A stretch of 5,048 bases of DNA, taken from the NCBI GenBank assembly GCA_018609945.1, contig JAHENO010000259.1, positions 1-5,048 of the forward strand, given 5' to 3'. The notes under the pieces were generated by a model. That model made no database searches. It was not told where the DNA came from and saw only the letters and a program-made list of their open reading frames with translations. This stretch comes from Haloarculaceae archaeon (GTDB lineage Archaea; Halobacteriota; Halobacteria; Halobacteriales; Haloarculaceae). The position numbers were made by a program, and so were the translations under genes. Below, piece after piece: positions 1 to 4,775 of the stretch. How positions within the stretch are numbered: the stretch's first letter is position 1; every line of letters begins with the position of its first letter.

Positions 1-45
1 ACCATCCGCGACAGCCTTCTTGTGCGTGGGTCCGTACGTGACGGT

Positions 46-1095
46 ATGCCAACCCTCTACGCCGCGCTCGGGGACCGGTTGCTCGTGGTCCGCGGGGAGG
101 GGACAGCCGACGGAGGCAGCGCTACTCCCGAAGAGTGGACCGCAACGGAGGCTCTCGTCGGCCGCGAGTTCGAGTGCGTCGCGGCGTCGCCCGAGCGACC
201 CGGGCGGGTCTTCGCCGGTACCGTCGAGTCCGGCCTCCTCCGGAGCACGGACAGCGGCCGGACGTGGGAGTCGGTGGGCGCGTTCGCCGACCGCGTGACC
301 GCGGTGACGGTCAGCCCGCACGAGGCCGACACGGTCTGGGTCGGGACCGAACCCAGCGCCGTCTACCGCTCGTTCGACGGGGGCGAGACCTGGGAGGGGT
401 GTGGGGGGCTGACCGACCTGCCCTCGGCCGACCGGTGGTCGTTCCCGCCCCGGCCCCACACACACCACGTCCGCTGGCTGGCAGTCAACCCCCACGACCC
501 GGCACACGTCTACGTCGCCATCGAGGCCGGCGCGTTCGTCCGCACCGTCGACGGCGGCGACACCTGGGAGCCCCATCCCGAGGGCGCCCGGCGGGACAAC
601 CACACGCTCGCGACCCACCCCGAGGCGCCGTGTCGCGTCTACGCGGCGGCCGGTGACGGCTACGCCGAGTCCCCCGACTGCGGTTCGACCTGGACGTACC
701 CGCAGGAAGGACTCGAGCACCGCTACGTCTGGGGGCTGGCCGTCGACCCGGGCGACCCCGGGACCGTGGTCGTCTCCGCGGCGAGGGGTGCCCGCCGCGC
801 CCACCAACCCGAGGCTGCAGGGTCGTACGTCTATCGCCGTGACGGGAACGGCGAGGACGACGGGACCGACGGCGGCGGGAGAGACCGCTGGACGACGGCG
901 ATGGACGGGCTGCCGGACCCCAGGGGGACCGTCCGGGCGGTACTGGCCGCGGGCGACCCGGGCGAGTTCTACGCGCTCACGAACCGCGGGCTGTTCCGGA
1001 GCGGGGACGCGGCCCGGTCCTGGGGGGCGCTGGAGATCGAGTGGCCCGACGCGTACGAATCGGAGGTGGGGCGGGGACTGGCAGTCGTCGGCTGA
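46..1095 (+). CDS. BNR/Asp-box beta-propeller protein (sortilin/sialidase-like repeats)
   Basis: This is a 349-residue protein built of repeated beta-propeller blades. It carries four good Asp-box motifs of the S-x-D-x-G-x-T-W type: STDSGRTW (67-74), SFDGGETW (109-116), TVDGGDTW (167-174) and SPDCGSTW (209-216). A decayed fifth motif, SGDAARSW, lies at 319-326. The blades alternate with phrases such as 'VTVSPHEADTVWVGT' and 'LAVNPHDPAHVYVAI', as in WD40/YVTN/BNR-like families of haloarchaea and plant HCF136-type proteins. A Gly/Asp-rich insert (about 267-280) separates the last two blades. There is no signal peptide, lipobox or membrane segment, so it is probably cytosolic. The ATG at 46 is preferred over a GTG at 22 because MPTLYAALGD begins directly with a blade strand. 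The gene converges on the PAC2 gene with 7 nt between stops. No sialidase catalytic residues can be assigned, so the substrate or partner is unknown. The fold is confident; the function is not. Confidence 0.85.
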   Translation: MPTLYAALGDRLLVVRGEGTADGGSATPEEWTATEALVGREFECVAASPERPGRVFAGTVESGLLRSTDSGRTWESVGAFADRVTAVTVSPHEADTVWVGTEPSAVYRSFDGGETWEGCGGLTDLPSADRWSFPPRPHTHHVRWLAVNPHDPAHVYVAIEAGAFVRTVDGGDTWEPHPEGARRDNHTLATHPEAPCRVYAAAGDGYAESPDCGSTWTYPQEGLEHRYVWGLAVDPGDPGTVVVSAARGARRAHQPEAAGSYVYRRDGNGEDDGTDGGGRDRWTTAMDGLPDPRGTVRAVLAAGDPGEFYALTNRGLFRSGDAARSWGALEIEWPDAYESEVGRGLAVVG

Positions 1096-1102
1096 TCGTC
1101 GG

Positions 1103-1837
1103 TTACTGGTACATGCCGAGCGGTTCGGCGCGGGTACTCTCCTCCTCGGCCTGTTGCATCCGCTGGGCGAGTTTCTCGCGGGCCTCCGCGATGCGGTCGG
1201 CCTGTTCGACGAGGTGGTCGGTGTCCACCTCGACGGCAGCCACCGGGCCGACTGCCTGCGTCAGCAGGACACGCGCGGCCTCGGGGTCGGGGAAGTTGGC
1301 GTTCGCCTGGACGACCAGCCCGAGGGCGTCCAGGTTCTGCTTGCCGGCCTCCGCGAGCAGGGCGCCGGTCGGACCGCTTATCATCCCGTTCTCCGAGGGT
1401 GTGTCGATGTCGTACTCGGCGAGCAATCCGGCGGCCTCGCCGGTGCTGACGCCGTACATCTCGGGAACGCCGTCCTTCTCCTGTGGAATTCCGCTGAGAT
1501 AGAGCGGTAACACGTCGTTCTCGGCCAGCCACCCGGTCACACAGGAGGCAAAATCCTCGGCAGCGTTCGGGGAGACGGGGATGTCACTCTGGAGGACCAG
1601 CAGGTCCCGTGTCTCGTCGGCGTAGAACCGCACCGGCGGCCGGATGTCGGGCTCGTCCTCGGCGTAGATTGCGACGTTCGGGATGCCATCGCAGTGACAG
1701 GACGCGACGTGGGTCATGTCGAACTCCCGGACGAGGTGGTCGGCGGCGATCTTCCCGACGAGGCCGACGCCGGGCAGCCCCTCCACGAGGACGGGCGACT
1801 CCAGGTCGACCGACTGGTGTTCTTCGATACGTGCCAT
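1103..1837 (-). CDS. PAC2-family proteasome assembly chaperone (DUF75/COG2047)
   Basis: This 244-residue protein belongs to the archaeal PAC2 family, related to eukaryotic PAC1/PAC2 and archaeal PbaA/PbaB, which assist assembly of the 20S proteasome alpha ring in the cytoplasm. The family signature GLPGVGLVGKIAADHL is at residues 20-35. It is followed by the usual strands (VASCHCDGIPNVAIYAED, 44-61; LLVLQSDIPVSP, 79-90), the PLYLSGIP segment (111-118), and NGMISGPTGALLAEAGK (150-166). The last 40 residues are a charged, probably coiled-coil helix (about 205-237) ending in Met-Tyr-Gln. That ending fits the HbYX (hydrophobic-Tyr-any) motif used by PAN and PbaA to dock in alpha-ring pockets. The length is normal for the family. 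The ATG at 1837 is chosen because the family N-terminus starts here and a TATA-like box lies about 27 nt upstream, fitting a leaderless transcript. The family call is firm; the assembly role is inferred from homologues. Confidence 0.93.
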   Translation of the reverse strand: MARIEEHQSVDLESPVLVEGLPGVGLVGKIAADHLVREFDMTHVASCHCDGIPNVAIYAEDEPDIRPPVRFYADETRDLLVLQSDIPVSPNAAEDFASCVTGWLAENDVLPLYLSGIPQEKDGVPEMYGVSTGEAAGLLAEYDIDTPSENGMISGPTGALLAEAGKQNLDALGLVVQANANFPDPEAARVLLTQAVGPVAAVEVDTDHLVEQADRIAEAREKLAQRMQQAEEESTRAEPLGMYQ

Positions 1838-1860
1838 AGTCGAAGGGGGAACGGCCAGGG

Positions 1861-1868
1861 ACTTAACG
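1861..1868 (-). promoter_or_regulatory. TATA-like promoter of the PAC2 gene
   Basis: On the minus strand this reads CGTTAAGT, preceded by CAGAA as a plausible BRE. Its centre lies about 27 nt upstream of the ATG at 1837. That is the distance expected if transcription starts at or near the start codon, as is common in haloarchaea. It is one of the few AT-rich spots in the spacer. The start site is not measured. Confidence 0.5.
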
Positions 1869-1890
1869 TTCTGTGTCGGACCGACCCGAA

Positions 1891-1900
1891 ACCCACAAAC
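1891..1900 (+). promoter_or_regulatory. Weak TATA-like element of the methyltransferase operon
   Basis: The sequence ACCCACAAAC, preceded by CCGAA, lies about 24-33 nt before the ATG at 1924, the correct place for a leaderless haloarchaeal promoter. It departs from the usual TATA consensus, so the call rests mainly on position. Confidence 0.3.
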
Positions 1901-1923
1901 GCCGACCCGTCCAAGCGGAGCCG

Positions 1924-2829
1924 ATGGACGTCCTGGCGCGATACGAACCGCTCGTCGACGACTTCGAGGCCTTCCGGGCGGCCTGCGAGCGCCCGCTTCC
2001 CTCGGTCGTGCGCGTCAACACCCTCCGGACCACTGTCGAGCGCGCCCGGCGTGCCATGACGGCGGATGGGATCGACGTCGAGTCCGTCGGGTGGCACCCG
2101 CACCTGCTGAAACTCGACGATCAACCCGGCGCGAACTGGCCGTACGTTCACGGGTGGATCCACGGCCAGGAGGAGGTCTCGGCCCTGCCGGCCCGGGTGC
2201 TCGACCCCGCTCCCGGCGAGCGCGTCTGGGACGCCTGTGCCGCGCCGGGGAGCAAGACCACGCAACTGGCGGCGCTGATGGACGACCGCGGGCTGGTGGT
2301 CGCCACCGACGACAACCTCGGCCGGCTCTCGGCGCTGCGCTCGAACACGGAGCGCCTCGGCGTCACGAACGTCGCTGTCACCAACGAGGACGCCCGCGTC
2401 CACTCGCTGCAGCCCTTCGACGAAGAGCCCTACGACCGGGCGCTGGTGGACGTGCCCTGCTCGTGTGAGGGAACCGTCCGGAAGAATCCCGACACGTTGG
2501 CGGAGTGGACCATAGAGCACGTCCGCGGGATCGCCGGCGCCCAGAAGGGCATCCTCCGGCGTGGGGTGCAGGCCACCCGCCCCGGCGGGACCGTCGTCTA
2601 CTCGACGTGTACCTTCGCACCCGAGGAAAACGAGGGCGTCCTCGACCACGTCCTCGCGGAGGAGTCGTGTCGGCTGGTCGAGGTCGACCTCCCGCTGGAG
2701 TCTTCGCCGGGCGTCACCGAGTGGGAGGGCGAGGAGTACGACCCGAGCGTCGTGCGGGCCCGCCGGATCTACCCCCACCAGAACGACACCGGCGGCTTCT
2801 TTTGTGCGAAACTGGAGGTGACCGGCTGA
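1924..2829 (+). CDS. RsmB/NOP-family RNA cytosine-C5 methyltransferase
   Basis: This 301-residue class I SAM-dependent methyltransferase of the NOL1/NOP2/Sun family makes 5-methylcytosine in rRNA or tRNA. Visible motifs in order are: an N-terminal RNA-binding module with PSVVRVNTLR (26-35); SAM motif I DACAAPGSKT (103-112); the acidic ribose-binding DD at 129-130; NEDAR (154-158); motif IV DVPCSC (176-181, PC cysteine 179); and motif VI STCTFAPEENE (227-237, nucleophile cysteine 229). The C-terminal strand is GGFFCAKL (290-297). Both family cysteines are present, so it should be active. It lacks the NusB-like N-terminus of bacterial RsmB and the C-terminal PUA-like domain of RsmF; the latter seems to be encoded by the next gene, which overlaps it by one base. 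The ATG at 1924 is preferred to a GTG at 1873 because MDVLARYEPLVDDFEAF matches the usual archaeal N-terminus and leaves room for the promoter. The substrate RNA cannot be told from sequence. Confidence 0.93.
   Translation: MDVLARYEPLVDDFEAFRAACERPLPSVVRVNTLRTTVERARRAMTADGIDVESVGWHPHLLKLDDQPGANWPYVHGWIHGQEEVSALPARVLDPAPGERVWDACAAPGSKTTQLAALMDDRGLVVATDDNLGRLSALRSNTERLGVTNVAVTNEDARVHSLQPFDEEPYDRALVDVPCSCEGTVRKNPDTLAEWTIEHVRGIAGAQKGILRRGVQATRPGGTVVYSTCTFAPEENEGVLDHVLAEESCRLVEVDLPLESSPGVTEWEGEEYDPSVVRARRIYPHQNDTGGFFCAKLEVTG
2814..2821 (+). promoter_or_regulatory. Shine-Dalgarno site for the PUA-like gene
   Basis: GGAGGTGA matches the complement of the haloarchaeal 16S rRNA 3' end (CACCUCC) and ends 7 nt before the ATG at 2829. 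It lies inside the last codons of the methyltransferase gene. It fixes the start of the downstream gene and shows that this gene is translated from within an operon mRNA, unlike the leaderless genes around it. Confidence 0.75.
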
Positions 2830-3380
2830 TGGACGAGGATGGCGGTGGGGACGGCGCAGCCGACTCCGGGGACGCCCCGACCAACGACGGGCAGCGCTTC
2901 GACCGCCTGCCTGCCACCGCGGACGAGCGCACAGTCCCGGAGCGGCCGACCCGCGAGGAAGTGCTGGCGTGGTGGGACGAGCGGTTCGGTATCGAGCCCG
3001 CTGTCTTCGCGGAGCATACGTTCTGGGAGCGGGGCAGCGGCAAAATCTGGGCGTTCCGGGGCGAACTGACGACGCCCGTCGAGATCGAGGCGCTGGGGAT
3101 GACGTGCCTGCGCACCCGGCAGGAACACTGGAAGCCGACGATGTCGGCGATCCAGCGGTTCGGCGAGCACGCCACGCGCAACGTCGTGCACCTGGCCCGC
3201 GAGCAGGCGGCGACGTTTCTCGCCGGGGAAGACCAGGACCTCGACTGGGATGGCGACTGGGGGTATCTGGTGGTAACGCACGACCTCGCGGGCGGGTCGG
3301 AACCGCTCGGCGTCGGCCTCTACGTCTACGGCGAATTGCGCTCGCAGGTCCCGAAGGGACGACGCCGGGATCTTCGGTAG
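2829..3380 (+). CDS. PUA-like RNA-binding protein, RsmF C-terminal type (COG3270-like)
   Basis: This 183-residue protein starts in the TGATG overlap with the methyltransferase stop. The first 36 or so residues are Asp/Gly-rich and probably disordered. The folded part begins with TREEVLAWWDERFGI (41-55) and then FWERGSGKIWAF (66-77). Next come GMTCLRTRQEHWKPTMSAIQ (90-109) and FGEHATRNVVHL (111-122). It ends with GYLVVTHDLAGGSEPLGVGL (145-164) followed by YVYGELRSQVPKGRRRDLR (165-183). The 'G...LR....KPT..A...FG' and 'PLG.G...G.L.S..PK..R' patterns match, from memory, the PUA-like domain at the C-terminus of bacterial RsmF and stand-alone archaeal 'NOL1/NOP2/fmu ribosome biogenesis' proteins. 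The likely role is to supply RNA recognition to the adjacent methyltransferase, or otherwise to aid rRNA maturation. There are no enzymatic motifs. The domain assignment is fairly sure; partnership with the upstream enzyme is inferred from gene order and overlap. Confidence 0.8.
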   Translation: MDEDGGGDGAADSGDAPTNDGQRFDRLPATADERTVPERPTREEVLAWWDERFGIEPAVFAEHTFWERGSGKIWAFRGELTTPVEIEALGMTCLRTRQEHWKPTMSAIQRFGEHATRNVVHLAREQAATFLAGEDQDLDWDGDWGYLVVTHDLAGGSEPLGVGLYVYGELRSQVPKGRRRDLR

Positions 3381-3439
3381 GTGTGGCAGTTGTTCGCAAT
3401 CCTCTGGAGAGAAGATGGTCAGGGACGCCCTCAGTCACG

Positions 3440-3506
3440 ACAGCAAGAAAGCCCCACCCGGCGTAGCTTGGTCGGCCAACCGATATGGGTGGGGCTTTCT
3501 TGCTGT
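3440..3506. repeat. 20-bp perfect inverted repeat with 27-nt loop
   Basis: The left arm 3440-3459 and right arm 3487-3506 are exact reverse complements over 20 bp. The core is AGAAAGCCCCACCC / GGGTGGGGCTTTCT. The 27-nt spacer contains a small palindrome, TTGG-TCGG-CCAA (3468-3479). The repeat sits between the PUA-like gene and the DHFR promoter and lies upstream of the DHFR TATA-like box. It would therefore appear in RNA only by read-through of the upstream operon. Possible roles are an operon terminator, a REP- or MITE-like palindromic element, a cruciform protein site, or a structured RNA. No run of T follows the right arm beyond the internal CTTTCTT, so a classical terminator is not clear. 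The pairing is certain; the function is unknown. Confidence 0.9.
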
Positions 3507-3561
3507 GCTCAAAGACAGACAATACAGATCTGAACACTTCCGCCGCTCCCGACCGCGCCAC

Positions 3562-3567
3562 CTTAGA
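3562..3567 (+). promoter_or_regulatory. TATA-like promoter of the DHFR gene
   Basis: CTTAGA is centred about 26 nt upstream of the ATG at 3590, which fits a leaderless haloarchaeal transcript. The surroundings are GC-rich and no Shine-Dalgarno sequence precedes the ATG. Confidence 0.45.
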
Positions 3568-3589
3568 GAGAGCGTCCCGAACGGCGTGT

Positions 3590-4072
3590 ATGGAACTCGT
3601 CTCGGTCGCGGCCCTGTCGGACAACCGCGTCATCGGCGACGGCGACGACATCCCCTGGGATTCGATCCCCGAGGACAAACAGCAGTACCGCGGGCGGATC
3701 GCGAACTATCCCGTCATCCTGGGCCGGCGGACCTTCGAGATGTTCGCTGACCCGCCCGGGCAGATCCAGATCGTCATGAGCCGCAGCGAGCGCGAGCACG
3801 ACCGCGACACCACATTCCACGCGAGCAGTGTCGCGGAGGCCGTCGACATCGCGGCCGAGCACGGCGCCGACCGGGCGTACGTCATCGGCGGCGCGGAGAT
3901 CTACGAACTGTTCCAGCCCCACCTCGACCGGATGGTCCTCAGTCGCGTCCCCGGCGAGTACGAGGGTGACGCCTTCTATCCCGAGTGGGACGAGGCGGAG
4001 TGGACGCTGGCCGAGGAGACAGAATACGACCGGTTCACGCTCGAAGAATGGCTGCGCGACCGCGAGGGATGA
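3590..4072 (+). CDS. folA: Dihydrofolate reductase
   Basis: This 160-residue enzyme reduces dihydrofolate to tetrahydrofolate with NADPH in the cytoplasm, recycling the cofactor used by thymidylate synthase and other one-carbon reactions. The N-terminus MELVSVAALSDNRVIG (1-16) leads into the flexible Met20-type loop and the IPW motif (21-23). The catalytic acid is Asp29 in IPEDK, equivalent to E. coli Asp27. NADPH contacts include ILGRRTFE (43-50) and VIGGAEIY (98-105). The C-terminal half contains LDRMVLSRVPGEYEGDAFYP (112-131), very like my recollection of the Haloferax volcanii enzymes (HdrA/HdrB). The length is normal. The ATG at 3590 is chosen because the conserved fold starts there and a TATA-like box lies 26 nt upstream. 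A longer frame from 3485 would run through the inverted repeat and add 35 unrelated residues. No thymidylate synthase gene is beside it in this window. Confidence 0.97.
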   Translation: MELVSVAALSDNRVIGDGDDIPWDSIPEDKQQYRGRIANYPVILGRRTFEMFADPPGQIQIVMSRSEREHDRDTTFHASSVAEAVDIAAEHGADRAYVIGGAEIYELFQPHLDRMVLSRVPGEYEGDAFYPEWDEAEWTLAEETEYDRFTLEEWLRDREG

Positions 4073-4082
4073 GCAGGAGGTA

Positions 4083-4147
4083 TCACTCCCGTTCCCGCAC
4101 GGTCCCACCGCCCAGTCCCTCCCACGCGACGCGGTAGCCCAGCCGCG
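4083..4147 (-). pseudogene. Orphan copy of the 3' end of the gene at 4711-5048
   Basis: Read on the minus strand, this fragment encodes RLGYRVAWEGLGGGTVRER then Glu and a stop (TGA at 4083-4085). The intact gene to the right ends with the same 19 residues then Gly and a stop. The DNA matches 4711-4775 at 59 of 65 positions without gaps. Mismatches are at 4086, 4087, 4092, 4095, 4110 and 4131. The last four are silent third-codon positions; the first two fall in the final sense codon. An in-frame TAA (4152-4154) lies just upstream, and similarity stops at 4147, so this is a stranded tail and not a gene. It lies 10 nt from the DHFR stop. Confidence 0.9.
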
Positions 4148-4150
4148 TCA

Positions 4151-4157
4151 CTTATTT
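4151..4157 (+). promoter_or_regulatory. TATA-like promoter of the DUF2283/nuclease pair
   Basis: CTTATTT is centred 30 nt upstream of the ATG at 4184 and is the most AT-rich heptamer in the spacer. It begins four bases beyond the end of the duplicated gene tail, so the cassette carries its own promoter immediately inside the junction. No Shine-Dalgarno sequence precedes the ATG, suggesting a leaderless or very short leader mRNA. Confidence 0.55.
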
Positions 4158-4183
4158 GTCACACCCGCGTTGTTGCAGACACG

Positions 4184-4399
4184 ATGGGTGGACTCTCTGT
4201 CTGGTACGACGAAGAGGGTGACTACCTCGAACTGACACGCGAGGAGGAAACCGGCTTCTTCGTCGATCTGGGCGACGGGGTCTTCGAACGGGTCAACGAG
4301 GAGGGTGAAACGGTTGGCGTCGCGGTCCTCAACGTCTCCTCGCGGAAGGAACGCGAACTGCCGTTCGACGTCACCTTCGAGAAGCGTTCGGAAGCGTGA
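4184..4399 (+). CDS. DUF2283-family small protein, putative antitoxin
   Basis: This 71-residue acidic protein matches the DUF2283 pattern. A first strand, LSVWYDEEGDYLELT (4-18), is followed by a Glu-rich turn. FFVDLGDGVFERVNEEGETV (25-44) and the strand GVAVLNVSSRKE (45-56) complete the usual 'Y-x-x-x-D...V-x-x-G-V-x-x-x-x-x-x-x-G-x-x-V-G-x-x-(I/V)-L-x-(A/V)-S' layout. The family has no established biochemical activity. It is often found beside small DUF4258-type or RelE-like genes, suggesting an antitoxin or partner role. Here its stop overlaps the start of such a gene (GTGA, 4396-4399), implying translational coupling. It has its own promoter and lies inside the segment flanked by the duplicated gene tail. 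The family is confident; the antitoxin role is inferred from context. Confidence 0.82.
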   Translation: MGGLSVWYDEEGDYLELTREEETGFFVDLGDGVFERVNEEGETVGVAVLNVSSRKERELPFDVTFEKRSEA

Positions 4400-4704
4400 A
4401 GCGTTTCTCCGACTACGCCGATAGAGACGTTCGACTCACCGACGAGCGTCTCGAACACATCGAGCGACGCCCCGAGATGGAGGGGCAGATCGGTCGCATC
4501 GAGGAAACCCTTCGAGAACCGGATGAAGTCCGCGAAAGCGAGGGAGACGAGAGCGTCTTTCTCTACTACCGGCAGTACGACGAGACCCCAGTGACCGAAA
4601 AATATCTTCTCGTGGTCGTGAAGGTCGGTGTCGAAAGTCCGTTCGTCATCACCGCGTTCTTCACCGACCGACTCAAAAGCGGGACGACAGTGGAAACGGA
4701 GTGA
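4396..4704 (+). CDS. DUF4258/PBECR-like small protein, putative toxin nuclease
   Basis: This 102-residue protein begins at a GTG that overlaps the DUF2283 stop by 4 nt. Visible features are VRLTDERLEHIERRPEM (12-28), IEETLREPDEVRES (35-48), the strand SVFLYYRQYDE (53-63), and KYLLVVVKVGVE then FVITAFFTDRLKSG (69-96). The 'LTDERxxHIxxRPE...VxxPDxV...VVVKV...FVITAFxT' layout resembles DUF4258 and phage barnase-EndoU-ColicinE5/D-RelE-like (PBECR) nucleases. In those families the early histidine (His21 here) and the T-A-F/Y motif near the end are characteristic. A ribonuclease toxin role is plausible but not shown. The gene converges on the right-hand gene with 6 nt between stops. GTG is chosen because there is no other start before the conserved VRLTDER block and the overlap is typical of paired genes. 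Confidence 0.75.
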   Translation: MKRFSDYADRDVRLTDERLEHIERRPEMEGQIGRIEETLREPDEVRESEGDESVFLYYRQYDETPVTEKYLLVVVKVGVESPFVITAFFTDRLKSGTTVETE

Positions 4705-4710
4705 CAGTTC

Positions 4711-4775
4711 TCATCCCCGCTCACGCACGGTCCCACCACCCAGTCCCTCCCACGCGACCCGGTAGCCCAGCCGCG
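4711..4775 (-). repeat. Direct repeat copy 2: intact gene's 3' end
   Basis: This is the right-hand copy of the 65-bp gene-tail repeat, in the same orientation as 4083-4147 and identical at 59 positions. It is an integral part of the minus-strand reading frame, from the stop TGA (4711-4713) back to the Arg of RLGYRVAW. Similarity ends at 4775. Confidence 0.9.

Larger units (their letters stand above)
4083..4710. mobile_element. Putative inserted cassette: duplicated gene tail plus toxin-antitoxin-like pair
   Basis: A 563-bp segment (4148-4710) with a promoter and two overlapping small genes lies between two direct copies of one gene's 3' end, spaced 628 bp apart. The ancestral layout was probably DHFR converging directly on the right-hand gene. 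The cassette appears to have arrived with, or recombined through, a diverged homologous tail, so the coding sequence stayed complete. No integrase, transposase or terminal inverted repeat is visible, so it is not a classical insertion sequence. Calling it a mobile unit is an inference from the duplication. Confidence 0.5.

Noticed and set aside
653..1510. Plus-strand open frame spanning the end of the propeller gene and the PAC2 gene
   Set aside because: It overlaps the propeller gene in another frame and is antisense to PAC2. Its composition is Arg/Thr/Gly/Pro-rich, and no family was recognised.
3440..3506. Inverted repeat as a CRISPR repeat or tRNA-like structure
   Set aside because: There is only one unit in the window with no regularly spaced copies, and no cloverleaf or CCA-type 3' end can be folded by eye.
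3485..3589. Longer DHFR start with 35 extra N-terminal residues
   Set aside because: The extension begins inside the right arm of the inverted repeat, has no conserved content, and would place the TATA-like box at 3562-3567 inside the gene.
1714..3678. Very long minus-strand open frame (654 codons) opposite the methyltransferase and PUA-like genes
   Set aside because: It is antisense to two well-supported genes, is rich in Arg/Pro/Ala with no recognisable domain, and ends inside the PAC2 gene. It is a typical shadow frame in GC-rich DNA.
4077..4083. Shine-Dalgarno-like AGGAGGT after the DHFR stop
   Set aside because: No suitable start codon or plus-strand reading frame follows at the right spacing. 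It precedes only the stranded gene tail.
4083..4151. 22-codon minus-strand mini-gene starting at GTG 4149-4151
   Set aside because: Its entire content after two codons equals the tail of the neighbouring gene, and there is no promoter or ribosome site. A duplicated remnant explains it better.
4222..4458. Minus-strand open frame opposite the DUF2283 gene
   Set aside because: It is antisense to two supported genes, Ser/Thr-rich, and has no recognisable domain.
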